A DNA stretch of 64,000 nt from Leptolyngbya sp. PCC 6406 (GTDB taxonomy: Bacteria > Cyanobacteriota > Cyanobacteriia > Phormidesmidales > Phormidesmidaceae). The notes under the pieces are model-generated. The model was not told where the DNA came from and did no database searches. It saw only the letters and a program-made list of their open reading frames with translations. Positions 8,706 to 18,143 of the stretch are shown in pieces. Within the stretch, counting starts at the first letter, position 1. Each line of letters starts with the position of its first letter. The DNA lies in the NCBI RefSeq assembly GCF_000332095.2, contig NZ_KI913949.1:547912-611911 (forward strand), written 5' to 3'. The translations under genes and the position numbers were made by a program.

Positions 8706-9596
8706 TTAAAATTCCAACCCCGCCTGCTGCCGCACACTACGGACGATCGCAGACAAATCTTCATCCCCATACCCCTGGGCGATCAGGCCCGTTTCTATCT
8801 GATCCACATAGGTTGCCATGGGCACCGTCACCCCCAATTCGCGGGCAGCGTCTAGGGCGATCTTCAAATCCTTTTGGTGCAGACGCATCCGAAAGCCGAG
8901 GGGATATTCATTGGCGATCATATTGCCGGAGCGATGGGTGAGGCTCCAGGATCCAGCAGCACCGCTGCCCACGGCTTGCACGACCTGCTCCATATCCAGT
9001 CCTGCTTTCATGCCCAGCGTCATGCCCTCCGCCACGGCCCAGTAGGTGCCCGCCACGATGATTTGGTTAATGGCCTTGGTCAACTGCCCCGACCCCGTGG
9101 GGCCAATGTGGGTGATGGTGTTACCCAGGGCTGACAACAGTGGCCGGACCCGCTCCAGATCCGCCGCTGTGCCCCCCACCATGATCGATAGGGTTCCGTT
9201 TTTGGCCCCTTCGGAGCCGCCGGAAACGGGGGCATCGAGAAAGGCAATGTCCCGTTCTGCCAGCACTGCTGCCATGCGCTGGGTGGCGGTGGGGCTAATG
9301 GTGGACATATCCACCACCACCGTCCCCACTGCGGCTCCGTGGATCACCCCCTGCTCTCCCAGGAGGACGGATTCCACGTCGGGAGTGTCGCTGACACAGG
9401 TGATCACCACCGTTGCGGCTGCCGCTGCTGCCTGGGGCGACTCCGCCCGCTGGGCTCCCGCTGCTGCTAAGGGAATTTCGCGATCGCGGGTGCGATTATG
9501 GACGATTACCGAATATCCCGCCTTGAGCAAGTTCAGGGCCATGGGTGCCCCCATCGTTCCCAGGCCAATCAGCGCCACAGGCATCACCCCGGTCAT
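8706..9596 (-). CDS. NAD(P)-dependent beta-hydroxyacid dehydrogenase (HIBADH/GlxR type)
   Basis: Predicted cytoplasmic oxidoreductase of 296 residues. A Rossmann motif 'VALIGLGTMGAPMALNLLKAG' opens the protein, the substrate motif 'FLDAPVSGGSEGAKNGTLSIMVGG' lies near residue 115-140, and the catalytic Lys sits in 'GSGQLTKAINQIIVAG' near residue 170. These fit 3-hydroxyisobutyrate dehydrogenase, tartronate semialdehyde reductase or succinic semialdehyde reductase; sequence alone does not choose. The start ATG overlaps the TGA of the upstream methyltransferase gene (9593-9596), so the two are probably translationally coupled. Confidence 0.85.
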   Translation of the reverse strand: MTGVMPVALIGLGTMGAPMALNLLKAGYSVIVHNRTRDREIPLAAAGAQRAESPQAAAAAATVVITCVSDTPDVESVLLGEQGVIHGAAVGTVVVDMSTISPTATQRMAAVLAERDIAFLDAPVSGGSEGAKNGTLSIMVGGTAADLERVRPLLSALGNTITHIGPTGSGQLTKAINQIIVAGTYWAVAEGMTLGMKAGLDMEQVVQAVGSGAAGSWSLTHRSGNMIANEYPLGFRMRLHQKDLKIALDAARELGVTVPMATYVDQIETGLIAQGYGDEDLSAIVRSVRQQAGLEF

Positions 9597-10342
9597 TGGC
9601 TGCTCCGGCTGTAGCAGCGGGCCGTCACCAGATAGGGGTGAAACTCCTCAATAAACAGGCTTGGCAGCGTCTCCATAAACCGCCGAATTACCAGGGGATC
9701 ATCCAGATGGAAGGGATATTCGTTGTTTCGGCCCTTATGGAAATACCAGTTGCCAATCAGCTTGCCCTGGGGGTGTAGATGGGCGTGGAACTGGTGTAGT
9801 TGGGCAACGGGATCGGGTAAATGCTCAAACACATCAAAACAGACCACGGTGTCAAAGCGGGCTTCAGGGGCGAGAGTGGCTGCGATCTCAACTTTGTCCG
9901 TGAGCTCCAGCCATTCCACCCGCTTCTCCACAAAAGCCCGGTTAAAGGGATTAATGTCACAGTAGACCACCCGCTCCACCGCTGGACAGAGGGCTGCTGC
10001 CAGAGTGTGGGTGCCAATTCCTCCGCCAAAATCCAACACCGTCCCCTGGGCATAGTCCTGCACCAGTTCCAGAGTATCGGCAATGTAATCCTCGCTGGTC
10101 ATGTGCCAGTCCGCCAGATCAAAGAGATACTCATCTCCCACGGTATCGCGGTAGAAACTCTCCACCGTCTGCCAAGAAAACGCCTGACGACTCAACGCCG
10201 CCAGATTGTCGGTTGCCCCCTTCAGGCGAGTGTCAAGGCACGTATCGGGATTGGCCAGAAACCGCTCTAGATGGGGTCGAAGCTGAAAATGATCCTGGCG
10301 AAAACGTTCAACAGCGGATCTCGTCCTCAATTCCGTAGGCAT
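9593..10342 (-). CDS. Class I SAM-dependent methyltransferase
   Basis: 249-residue predicted methyltransferase. Motif I is 'GTVLDFGGGIGTHTLAAAL' near residue 100, followed by the acidic strand 'RVVYCDINPFNRAF' and motif 'FDTVVCFDVFEHLPDPVAQL'. The N-terminal 90 residues are helical and may bind substrate, which cannot be named. The gene is first in a two-gene unit whose second member is the dehydrogenase at 8706-9596, with a four-base overlap; this hints that both act on one metabolite. Confidence 0.8.
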   Translation of the reverse strand: MPTELRTRSAVERFRQDHFQLRPHLERFLANPDTCLDTRLKGATDNLAALSRQAFSWQTVESFYRDTVGDEYLFDLADWHMTSEDYIADTLELVQDYAQGTVLDFGGGIGTHTLAAALCPAVERVVYCDINPFNRAFVEKRVEWLELTDKVEIAATLAPEARFDTVVCFDVFEHLPDPVAQLHQFHAHLHPQGKLIGNWYFHKGRNNEYPFHLDDPLVIRRFMETLPSLFIEEFHPYLVTARCYSRSSQ

Positions 10343-10453
10343 AGCTGGTCCTATTCAAATCCCATACAGGCGAACATTTCTACTGTGGGGCCGTAGGGGT
10401 CGTCTTGGCTAGCGATCGCAGCAAAATCCCCGCCGTCTAATTCAGCTAATTCG

Positions 10454-10669
10454 CTAATTCAGCTTCAGGGCATTCACCGGCACCTCGTCCCACGACGCCA
10501 CCGTGCGAAGACGGGCAACCCACCCCGACTGTCGTTGAGCTTCCGTCAGATTGGCCTGGAAAGACTCGTGACAAGCTTGGGCTTGGGCCTGATCGCTACA
10601 GGCAATGCAGGAGTAAAGAATACCAGAGGGATCAATCTGCTCGTTGACCCAAATCACAGGATCAGCCAT
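10454..10669 (-). CDS. Small conserved protein downstream of hmpF
   Basis: 71 residues, soluble, without membrane segment or known motif. The sequence 'ADPVIWVNEQIDPSGILYSCIACSDQAQAQACHESF' has several cysteines (Cys-x2-Cys and one further on). The start codon lies two bases after the hmpF stop codon, so it is almost certainly co-transcribed with hmpF. Function unknown; a role in pilus motility is inference from position only. Confidence 0.6.
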   Translation of the reverse strand: MADPVIWVNEQIDPSGILYSCIACSDQAQAQACHESFQANLTEAQRQSGWVARLRTVASWDEVPVNALKLN

Positions 10670-10671
10670 AG

Positions 10672-12429
10672 CTAGGATGCTGCCGTCGCTTGGGAGACAT
10701 CTCCAGAGAAACTGGTGATAATCTGCCGCATTTCCGCGATCGCCTGAAGTTGATAATCACTGGCTTCCTGAAACTTCGCGATGGACGCCGCCGTCTCATC
10801 CAGTTTTTGTCGTAGGGTGGCAATGCCCTCCTTCACTGGCACCACCAATTCCTCTAGAAGGACAGCCCGCCCCCCTAGGGCCGCCACCTCATCTCGCTTG
10901 GTTTGAAGTTCCGCCTCTAGAGCCAGAATTTCGGTTCGAGCCGCTGCTTGAGTTCCCGTCTGCTGTTCGACTTCTTGCTTGAGCTGCTCGATGGTGGCTT
11001 GAATCGCCTTAATCTCCGTTTCTAGCGCCTTAATATCCTCAGAGGTTTGTCCCCGGAGAGTATCAATTTGTGCCATCACAGGTTCTAGATCTACCGCGCT
11101 GGCAGGAGTTTCGTCAGCAGTAATCCCCTGGCGTCGGCGCAAAACCGCCTGATGTTGGCTGAGGATTTCTTCCCGCTCTAGGAGGTTACGCCGCTGACCC
11201 ACTAGGGTCTCATTCAACATCTGGTAGCGATCTTGTTCATCCACCAACTCCGTTTCCAGTTGGAGTCGGTCGTATTCACTGGCCTGCGCAATTTTCTGCT
11301 TCAGTTCATCAATAGCCTCCAGCTCAAAATTGAGCTCCTCTTCCTGGTCGCTGACAAACCGGGAGACCTTCTCCAGATCCTTTTCTAACTCGCTGACGGT
11401 GCTTTTCAGGGCATCTAGGGCCATAGCCTCTAGGGCTGCCACATCAACCTTGTTGCTGAGGCGCACCTTATCAGAGGTGTTGAGCAATTCATAGACCTGT
11501 TGATACAGGCTGCTCTGGGTCTGGAGATGGAGGGAGAGGCGCTGGACCCGATCCTGTTTGACACTGAGGAGCTGCCGCTGGAATTTAAGGTTGGCCTTAG
11601 TCTCACCTAGGGTCGCTTCCCCCTCCTGCCAGGTTTGCCAACGGGCCTGAATGGCTTCTTGCTCCTGCTGGATTTGGGCCTGCTTGTCCGCTAGAGCTGC
11701 TTGTTGATCCGCAAGGGTCTGCTCCTGGGTTGTGAGAGTTCCATTCTGCTGATCTACCGCCTCGTAGGTTAGGTTGAACTGCTCTCGTACCTCCTCCGTA
11801 GGGGCAACCGCCCCCATGAGGCGATCTAGGGCATCTTGGATCTGCTGCATTTGGGATTCGTCTAGACCCGCTTGCTGTTGAACATCCGCTTGGCGCTCTT
11901 CAAAGCGCCGAATCTCACCATTCAGGTGCGCCCAAGCTCCCTCTAGCTCCTGGGTTTTACGTTCTAGCTCCTGCTTCAACGTTTCCATCTCGGCCTGGGA
12001 GGCTTCTAATTCTTGGCGCTGGGCATCGATTTGCTCCGCGTCTGATTCCGCCTGCTCTACCTGCTCTTGACGGGTTTCTAGCTCTAACTCCCGCTGATTC
12101 AGGGCTTGGCTTTGGAAGGTGAGGGACTGCTTCCACTGTTCAATCTCCTCTTCCTGGGCCTTGAATTTTTTGCTCTGGCTGGAAAAGTTTTGCAGAATGC
12201 CCACTAGGGGACGACCGGCATCGTAGTGACGCTGAATCTGGCGGTTTCCCCCCATTTCCAGCATGACTAAGGCTCCGGCGTTATAGGTCGCGTCATCAGG
12301 GGCAGCGACGACTTCATCGCCCGGTACCGTTGTCCACGTCTCGCCCCTCTGGCAGGTCAAAAGCTTAAACTCAGCCTTGCCACTGCCAAAGACTCCACTT
12401 TTCTTTTGAACTTCAGCCAGATAAAGCAC
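10672..12429 (-). CDS. hmpF: Pilus motility/taxis coiled-coil protein HmpF
   Basis: 585-residue protein with a short N-terminal globular part ('MLYLAEVQKKSGVFGSGKAE', 'WTTVPGDEVVAAPDDATYNAGALV', to about residue 75) and a very long Gln/Glu-rich coiled coil (about 85-560). This layout and N-terminus match cyanobacterial HmpF, which in Nostoc hormogonia is needed for type IV pilus motility and phototaxis. Start is ATG 12429. The 71-residue gene follows by two bases. A PATAN-REC/CheY pair of the same taxis pathway begins about 50 kb away at 62074. The coiled coil makes family assignment rest mainly on the N-terminal 75 residues. Confidence 0.75.
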   Translation of the reverse strand: MLYLAEVQKKSGVFGSGKAEFKLLTCQRGETWTTVPGDEVVAAPDDATYNAGALVMLEMGGNRQIQRHYDAGRPLVGILQNFSSQSKKFKAQEEEIEQWKQSLTFQSQALNQRELELETRQEQVEQAESDAEQIDAQRQELEASQAEMETLKQELERKTQELEGAWAHLNGEIRRFEERQADVQQQAGLDESQMQQIQDALDRLMGAVAPTEEVREQFNLTYEAVDQQNGTLTTQEQTLADQQAALADKQAQIQQEQEAIQARWQTWQEGEATLGETKANLKFQRQLLSVKQDRVQRLSLHLQTQSSLYQQVYELLNTSDKVRLSNKVDVAALEAMALDALKSTVSELEKDLEKVSRFVSDQEEELNFELEAIDELKQKIAQASEYDRLQLETELVDEQDRYQMLNETLVGQRRNLLEREEILSQHQAVLRRRQGITADETPASAVDLEPVMAQIDTLRGQTSEDIKALETEIKAIQATIEQLKQEVEQQTGTQAAARTEILALEAELQTKRDEVAALGGRAVLLEELVVPVKEGIATLRQKLDETAASIAKFQEASDYQLQAIAEMRQIITSFSGDVSQATAAS

Positions 12430-12810
12430 GCCGGTCGTCCTCTCCCATTGCGATAGTCACCAGGCCAGAAAACCGTAGGCTTACCAAAGGTGGCTCCACA
12501 GTAACCCGACCGATGCGGCTACAGCAATCGCTACCTTTGCCCTGCGACTTTCCCCAGACCAAAACGGAGCGATGCACCCTAGGCTCCACATCCATAATGC
12601 CTTTAAGCTAGCGCATGATCATCATATTAAGTGACGCATCTACTGTGAAGTTGCTTTGAAGTTACAACGGGGAAATCCAGATCATGCTCTGGGGTGGCTC
12701 TATTCCCTTGGACTGGCCTTGCCCGACCCGGTCAAGAACCCTAGGACTAACCTGGGGTGAGATAGGCTAGGGAAGATTTTCATCCTGTTCGCCTGCGCGA
12801 TCTCACCTCC
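12430..12810. other. Divergent intergenic region between hmpF and dusA
   Basis: 381 bases without a convincing gene. Outward-facing genes on both sides mean it should contain two promoters, but no clear -35/-10 pair is apparent. A 60-codon minus-strand frame at 12413-12595 overlaps the hmpF start and has no family features. GAAGTTGCTTTGAAGTTAC at about 12645-12664 is a short imperfect direct repeat. Confidence 0.4.
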
Positions 12811-13848
12811 ATGTCTCGGCCCGCTCTGTCCCCTTTGACCCATCCCCTAGCTCCGCAGCAGGGAGGCTCTTCAGAAGTCGTCCAGGGGTTTCCCCTCAGT
12901 GTGGCCCCAATGATGGACCGCACCGATCGCCATTTTCGCTACATGATGCGTCAGATCACCCGTCACACGCTGCTGTATACAGAGATGGTGACCTCCCAAG
13001 CCATTCTTCGGGGCGATCGGGATCATCTCCTCAGCTTTACCCCGGATGAAAAGCCGTTGGTTCTGCAAGTGGGCGGTGATGATCCCCAGGATTTAGCCGC
13101 CTGTGCCCGGATTGCGGCGGACTATGGCTACGACGAAATCAACTTGAATGTGGGCTGCCCTAGCGATCGCGTTCAGAGTGGCCACTTTGGGGCCTGTCTC
13201 ATGGCCCAGCCCCAGCGGGTGGCGGACTGTGTGGCGACAATGATGGCGGCCAGCCCCCTCCCCGTTAGTGTCAAACACCGCATCGGCATTGATGATCTGG
13301 ACCACTATGAGCATCTATTCAGCTTTGTGGCTACCGTCGCCGCCACCGGATGTCAGCGGTTTACGGTCCATGCCCGCAAGGCATGGCTCCAGGGCTTAAG
13401 CCCCAAGGAGAACCGCACGGTGCCACCTCTCCGTTACGGCGAGGTTCACCGCCTCAAGCAGGACTTTCCCCAGCTATGGATTGAGATCAATGGTGGGTTT
13501 ACCGACTTGGACCAAGTCGAGCAACAACTCCAGGCGGTAGATGCGGTCATGATTGGCCGCGCCGCCTACGATACCCCCTACCTCTTTGCGGAGGTGGATC
13601 AGCGTTTCTTTGGCGCTGATATGTCTCCCCCTTCACGGGCGCAGGTGGTAGCCACCATGCTGCCCTACATCGACTACTGGACAGGCCGGGGGCTTAAGTT
13701 GTACAAAATCACTCGACACCTGCTGATGCTGTTCCATGGCCAACCGGGCAGCCGCCGTTGGCGACAAATTCTGACGGAGCAGTCTTCCAAGCCAGGAGCT
13801 GGGGTTGAGGTGGTAGAGCAGGGGCTCACTCAGGTCTTGCGTGGATAG
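12811..13848 (+). CDS. dusA: tRNA-dihydrouridine(20/20a) synthase DusA
   Basis: FMN enzyme reducing uridine 20/20a in the tRNA D-loop. FMN-barrel motifs are visible: 'SVAPMMDRTDRHFRYMMR' near residue 30, the catalytic Cys in 'NLNVGCPSDRVQSG' (about Cys116), 'VKHRIGIDD' near 155, 'FTVHARKAWLQGLSPKENR' near 195 (a DusA hallmark) and 'VMIGRAAYDTPY' near 250. Length 345 fits DusA rather than DusB or DusC. Start is ATG 12811; about 25 residues precede the barrel. A hairpin at 13866-13886 follows the stop. Confidence 0.93.
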   Translation: MSRPALSPLTHPLAPQQGGSSEVVQGFPLSVAPMMDRTDRHFRYMMRQITRHTLLYTEMVTSQAILRGDRDHLLSFTPDEKPLVLQVGGDDPQDLAACARIAADYGYDEINLNVGCPSDRVQSGHFGACLMAQPQRVADCVATMMAASPLPVSVKHRIGIDDLDHYEHLFSFVATVAATGCQRFTVHARKAWLQGLSPKENRTVPPLRYGEVHRLKQDFPQLWIEINGGFTDLDQVEQQLQAVDAVMIGRAAYDTPYLFAEVDQRFFGADMSPPSRAQVVATMLPYIDYWTGRGLKLYKITRHLLMLFHGQPGSRRWRQILTEQSSKPGAGVEVVEQGLTQVLRG

Positions 13849-13865
13849 CCGTCCCGGCTGTCCAC

Positions 13866-13886
13866 GGTCAGGCAAGATGCCTGACC
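13866..13886. terminator. Hairpin downstream of dusA
   Basis: Perfect 9-bp stem GGTCAGGCA / TGCCTGACC with an AGA loop, 17 bases after the dusA stop codon. No T run follows, so Rho-independent termination is uncertain; it may instead be one of the short palindromes common in cyanobacterial genomes. Confidence 0.45.
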
Positions 13887-13935
13887 CACAAGAATTTCAC
13901 ATTATAAGGATCCGGGTTTCTTAGGAGGATTATTA

Positions 13936-14348
13936 ATGGATACTGTTTCAACCATTGCTGAACATATTGAGATTACCCCAGGTGTGTGCGGCGGCAAGCC
14001 CCGCATTGCTGGGCACCGGATCCGGGTACAGGATATCGCGGCTTGGCATGAGCAGATGAACCTTTCTCCCGATGCCTTTCTCCCGATGAAATTGTTTATC
14101 ACCATCCCAGCATTTCCCTGGCGGATATCTATGCGGCGCTGGCGTATTATTACGACCATCGGGAAGCGATTCAGGCTGATATCCGAGCTGGGGAAAGGTT
14201 AGTCGCTGAGATTCAGGCTCAGACACCTTCTAAATTGCAGCAAAAGCTTCAGCAGCAGCGCGGCACTGTCTTTGGCGGCAAGATTAACAACACGCCTCCA
14301 GGGCGGAGAAGGCTTTCACAGCGGCGGGCAAATAGGGCCGACTGGTAG
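13936..14348 (+). pseudogene. DUF433 antitoxin-like gene broken by a 14-bp tandem duplication
   Basis: The intact start (ATG 13936, preceded by the strong site TAGGAGGATTATTA) encodes 'EHIEITPGVCGGKPRIAGHR' and 'IRVQDIAAWHEQMNLSPD', diagnostic of DUF433. The 14-mer CCTTTCTCCCGATG then occurs twice in tandem (14061-14074 and 14075-14088). Removing one copy restores an uninterrupted DUF433 ending: 'DEIVYHHPSISLADIYAALA', 'YYYDHREAIQADIRAGERLV', 'AEIQAQTPSKLQQKLQQQRG'. As it stands the frame shifts after residue 50 and stops at 14202. The restored frame runs to a stop at 14346-14348, overlapping the truncated methyltransferase on the other strand, so its natural stop seems lost too. DUF433 genes commonly pair with a DUF5615 toxin gene; none is present. 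Confidence 0.85.
14061..14088. repeat. 14-bp tandem duplication (two copies)
   Basis: CCTTTCTCCCGATG is repeated exactly and without spacer. Because 14 is not a multiple of three it shifts the DUF433 reading frame. Exact identity suggests a recent slip or an assembly artefact. Confidence 0.95.
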
Positions 14349-16132
14349 AGGGCGCGGGGGAGGGTACCCCGTTGGGGAGGGCTGTAGTGGCGACTGCGAC
14401 GACAATAGTCCCCCAGTAGGAAAATATGGCTGGCGTATTGACTCCAGGCGGCAGCTAGGTCGGGGTATCGCTGTAATAGGGATTGACGCTGTTTGCGAAA
14501 GGTTTTGAGATCAATCCCCAAGGCTTGGAAGCGATCGCAATGGTCGCGATAGAAGGGCTCCATTCTGGGGCGCAGGGTGCCTTGGGGGGGCTGGGTGAGG
14601 ATGACGGCAAACCCCCCCTCGGTTTCAATGGCATCGCTGAAATGAAATCCCCAGTGGCAGGGGTTGAGGGCGTCGATATCTGCCAGGGTCAGCAGCCGTT
14701 TGCGGTGGCGGCCATCGGGCCTGGGTTCTCGCAGACGAATTCCCAGGGTTTGGCTAAATTCATCCAGCAGCAGTTGGTTGAGCTTGGCCTGAGCCACTTG
14801 GTTGAGGTCGGAAATGCGATGGTCTTCGACTGGCCTTTTGCCATCGCGCAAAAATGTCGCCTGGGCATACTGGGGCAGGGGATTTCCTTCCTCCAGTACT
14901 TGATTTTGAGCCTGGTAATGCTCAATGCGAATGTGTTTCTCTTGGCGGATCGATCGGTAGTTCTCCGCCGCTAGGGGCTGAAGGAGACTTCCCTGTACGA
15001 CCGTTTCTACTGGCATGGCTGTTGGCGTTTCTGCGGTCGTTTTCGCGGTCGATGTCGGTACTAGCGTTTGGTCAAAGCTGGCCGCATCCACCCGAATCAG
15101 CCCGACCAGAGCATTCCCTTCCAACACGGTAAAGGCAAGGGAGGGCAAGGGAGCTAGCCCTTGGGCGGGGGTCGTCGTCGCCAACAGCGCCCAGTACAGT
15201 TGACACCGGGTAGCGGCCACGGCTTCGGGCCGTAGATCCACCCCGTAGAGGTGGCGCGTCAGGATGTGGGCTGTCAAGCGCCAAGCGGGGTTTGGCCCCT
15301 GGGGGTGGAGGGCCTCTGCCCAGCGCCCTAGGGCCAGACTGGAACTGTGGCGGGCATAGCGCCAGCAGGCGTCATAGAGGCGATACAGGGGCGGCAGGGC
15401 GGCCCGGAGTAGTCGCCCGGAGCCACAGGCGGGGTCTAGCACCGTGGTCCGGGGCAGGATGGTCTCGACTAACCGCTGGCAGAGATCATCCCCCAGATCG
15501 GCGATCAAGGACTCCAGGTCAGGAAAGGTCTGGCCTGTCTCCTGGGCTAGGGCGGAGAGCATCGCGTCCCCAATTACCGCTTCCACGGTGGCAGTGAGTC
15601 CAGGGTCAGGACTCTCCGAAGTCATCGGGGCAGAGGCGAGCCACTGCTCAAAGGCGATCGCAAGGGTATCTAGGGGAATGACATCGGGCTGCTCTGCCAA
15701 CCAGGCCAGCAGCGCTTCCCAGGGCTCGTCGGCCATCTGGAGGTCAGGGCGCAATTCCCAGGGCTGAGGTTCAAATAGGCTAGAACCCAGGTAGGGGAGC
15801 GTCCCCAGTTGGGGGCCTAGGGCCGGGGGCCGTTCTGGGGGAGGCAGGCCAAACCCCTGGCAGCATAGGGGTAGGATCACTTGGGAAAAAAAGCGATCGC
15901 GACCCTGCTCCTGGCTATAGCCCAGCAGGGTTTGCAGATACCAGGGATCGGCCCCCGGTAGCCATCCCCCCCGTTGCAATACGTGAATGAGTAGTAACCG
16001 ACAGATCAGCAAATGGGCGTAGTAGCGACGCTGAGGCTCACTCAGGCCCATCCCAATGGCCGCTTCTATGGCTTGGGTATGCCGCTGGAGGTCAGTCCCC
16101 AGGGCCATGGCGGTGGTTGGGGTTGCGCCCAC
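14249..16132 (-). pseudogene. C-terminally truncated adenine-specific DNA methyltransferase (Eco57I/type IIG-like)
   Basis: The 627-residue frame has the N-terminal helical region and SAM motif of large N6-adenine methylases: motif I 'VLDPACGSGRLLRAAL' near residue 231, 'LYGVDLRPEAVAATRCQLYW' near 295 and 'VLEGNALVG' near 337. Motif IV, normally (N/D)PP(Y/F), reads 'AVILTQPPQGTLRP' near 508-520, so the catalytic Asn/Asp and aromatic residue are both changed. The frame then ends soon after 'LLRPGGVLLILPP', where relatives continue with a target-recognition domain. The last codons read into DNA belonging to the neighbouring DUF433 gene. The gene is best read as an inactive remnant, though a non-catalytic DNA-binding role is possible. 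The start could also be the ATG nine codons further in. Confidence 0.65.
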
Positions 16133-16140
16133 CCGTGCCG

Positions 16141-16587
16141 CTACTGCCGCCGCTGGGCAGCGAGGGCATAGTCGCGAAAGCGGTCTAGGTCGGCTTGAAT
16201 GGTGGACTCCACCACTCGACCGAGGAAAAGATTGTCCATCAGCTTGCCCAGGAGACTGGGAATCGAATAGGCCACGGTCATTTTTACCGTACTGCGACCC
16301 TTGCGATCATAGAACCGAATTGCCCCACGATTGGGTAGGCCATCCACTGACTCCCATTGGATGATCTGGTGGGGCACCAGCTTAACAATGCGGGAGAGCC
16401 AGCTAAACTCTAGGCCCCCAGTGGCTAACTTCCAGCGAGACAGTTCGGGATCTTCCTCTAGAATGCGCACCGACTCGATCCACTTCATCCAGTTGGGCAT
16501 TTGTTCTAGGTCTGACCACAAACTCCAGGCCAGATCGATGGGCACGTCTACTTCGACGAATACGCTGTGTTCTAACCAATCGGCCAT
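16141..16587 (-). CDS. SRPBCC (START-like) family protein
   Basis: 148-residue protein of the polyketide cyclase/dehydrase and lipid-transport superfamily. The pattern 'HSVFVEVDVPIDLAWSLWSDLEQMPNWMKWIESV', then 'WKLATGGLEFSW', 'IIQWESVDGLPNRGAIRFY' and a long C-terminal helix is typical of the helix-grip fold, which binds hydrophobic ligands. It lies three bases after the zds stop codon and is surely co-transcribed with it. The same neighbour occurs next to zds in other cyanobacteria, so a role in carotenoid handling is a reasonable inference. Confidence 0.8.
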   Translation of the reverse strand: MADWLEHSVFVEVDVPIDLAWSLWSDLEQMPNWMKWIESVRILEEDPELSRWKLATGGLEFSWLSRIVKLVPHQIIQWESVDGLPNRGAIRFYDRKGRSTVKMTVAYSIPSLLGKLMDNLFLGRVVESTIQADLDRFRDYALAAQRRQ

Positions 16588-16590
16588 GGG

Positions 16591-18045
16591 CTACACGGGT
16601 ACAGGAATAGGGTCAAGGATGGCCAGGATAGCCTTGGCGGCTTGACGGCCCGACAGGGTCGCCCCCTCCATACTATCGATGTAGTCCTGCTGAGTGTAGC
16701 TGCCGGCCAAGAAGAAATTCCCCACCGGGGTAATTTGATTGGGGCGATAGGGGTCCATTCCCGGTGCTTCCCGATAGAGGGACTGGGCCAGCTTTACCAC
16801 ATTGAACCAGGTCATCGTCAGTTCCCGAGAACTGGGGAAGAGGTCGTGGATTTGCTTCAGGGCATGCTGGGCAATTGCCTCGCTGCTAAGCGCGATGAAG
16901 GGATCCCCCGGTGTCAACACCACCTGCATCAGGGAGCCTTGGCCCTCACGGTAGTAGTCCTTGGGGCTGGCTAGGGCTAAGTCGGCAAAGCAAGAGAAGT
17001 CGGCATCGGCGCTATAGAGCAGATTGTCGATGCCCGCTGCCTGTTGTACTTGGCGACGCTGGGCTTCATCTACCATTTCTGTCACCCAGCCGTCAAAGCG
17101 GAGCTGCACCGTGACTACGGGGACTGCTTCTAGTTTGTAAATGTTGTCAAACTGGGGCCATTGCCGCCAAGCTTCCGGCAGCAAACGCTGAATGCCGGGA
17201 ACATCACAGGCGGCTAGGTAGGCGTCGGCGGTGACCACTTCTTCGGTGCTCCCCTGGGCGATGACTAATCCCGTTACCTGAGTTTTACCGTCGATGTCTT
17301 CAAATAGGATACGTCGGGTCTGGCGGCGGGTGTGAATCTTGGTTCCCCGCGCTTGCAGGTAGTTCAAAATCGGCTGGTGGAGATGTTCCTGGGGGGAGCC
17401 CGCTAGTAGGTTCAGCCGGGAGGCGTCGGTTTTTGCTGCGAACATCATGAAGATGGTGAGCATGCAGCGGGCGGAAATGTTCTCGGTGTCAATAAAGCCT
17501 AGGGCTAGGGCAATGGGATCCCACAGGCGTTTGAGGCTGTTTTGGGATCCGCCGTGGCGGCGAAACCAGTCGGCAAAGCTGACTTTGTCTAGGGCGCGGA
17601 TCCATTTCATGGCTTGGTCATAGTTGACTAAGCCGGGGACGATGGGGCTGGTACCGAGTGCGATCGCGTTTTGCAGCTTGTCTTGGAGGGTGAGTTGTCC
17701 GGTGGTGAAGAAGGCTTTTAGGCCATGGAAGGGAGCCCCGAGGAGGAAACGAAAGTCCAGGGTGGCAATTTCGCCACCCCGATTGATAAAGGTGTGGACA
17801 TGGTCCTTGGGCAGCAGGTTCTCAAAGGCCCCTACCCGTTGCATCAGGGCAAAGAGGTTGGTGTAGTTATTGAAGAAGACGTGCAGGCCCATTTCGATAT
17901 GGTTGCCGTCTTGGTCTACCCAACTGCCGACCTTGCCCCCGACAAAGGGACGCGACTCAAAAATCTCGACCTCGTGACCCGCATCCGCCAGATCAACGGC
18001 GGTGGATAACCCGGCCAGCCCCGCTCCAACAATCGCAACTCGCAT
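16591..18045 (-). CDS. zds: Zeta-carotene desaturase (9,9'-dicis type)
   Basis: FAD enzyme converting zeta-carotene via neurosporene to (pro)lycopene with quinone as acceptor, bound to thylakoid or plasma membrane. Residues 1-35 give the dinucleotide motif '[20 protein letters not shown]' with Glu in '[16 protein letters not shown]'. Further family features are '[20 protein letters not shown]', '[20 protein letters not shown]' and the C-terminal FAD contact '[20 protein letters not shown]'. Length 484 is normal. It belongs to the plant-type CrtQ family and is distinct from the CrtI type. Start is ATG 18045. The SRPBCC gene follows immediately. Confidence 0.95.
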   Translation of the reverse strand: MRVAIVGAGLAGLSTAVDLADAGHEVEIFESRPFVGGKVGSWVDQDGNHIEMGLHVFFNNYTNLFALMQRVGAFENLLPKDHVHTFINRGGEIATLDFRFLLGAPFHGLKAFFTTGQLTLQDKLQNAIALGTSPIVPGLVNYDQAMKWIRALDKVSFADWFRRHGGSQNSLKRLWDPIALALGFIDTENISARCMLTIFMMFAAKTDASRLNLLAGSPQEHLHQPILNYLQARGTKIHTRRQTRRILFEDIDGKTQVTGLVIAQGSTEEVVTADAYLAACDVPGIQRLLPEAWRQWPQFDNIYKLEAVPVVTVQLRFDGWVTEMVDEAQRRQVQQAAGIDNLLYSADADFSCFADLALASPKDYYREGQGSLMQVVLTPGDPFIALSSEAIAQHALKQIHDLFPSSRELTMTWFNVVKLAQSLYREAPGMDPYRPNQITPVGNFFLAGSYTQQDYIDSMEGATLSGRQAAKAILAILDPIPVPV

Positions 18046-18143
18046 GGGCCGTTAATGATCCTTTCAGAATGGCTTTACTTATTTTAATATTTCGCCGCCT
18101 ATTTCGCTGACATCCTGTTCTGGCAGGTTACCCGGCACGGGGC

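Noticed and set aside
12413-12595. 60-codon minus-strand frame upstream of hmpF
   Set aside because: It overlaps the hmpF start, has no family features and no ribosome site; treated as chance.
14249-16132. Active restriction-modification system
   Set aside because: No specificity or nuclease part is present, motif IV is altered and the gene is truncated.
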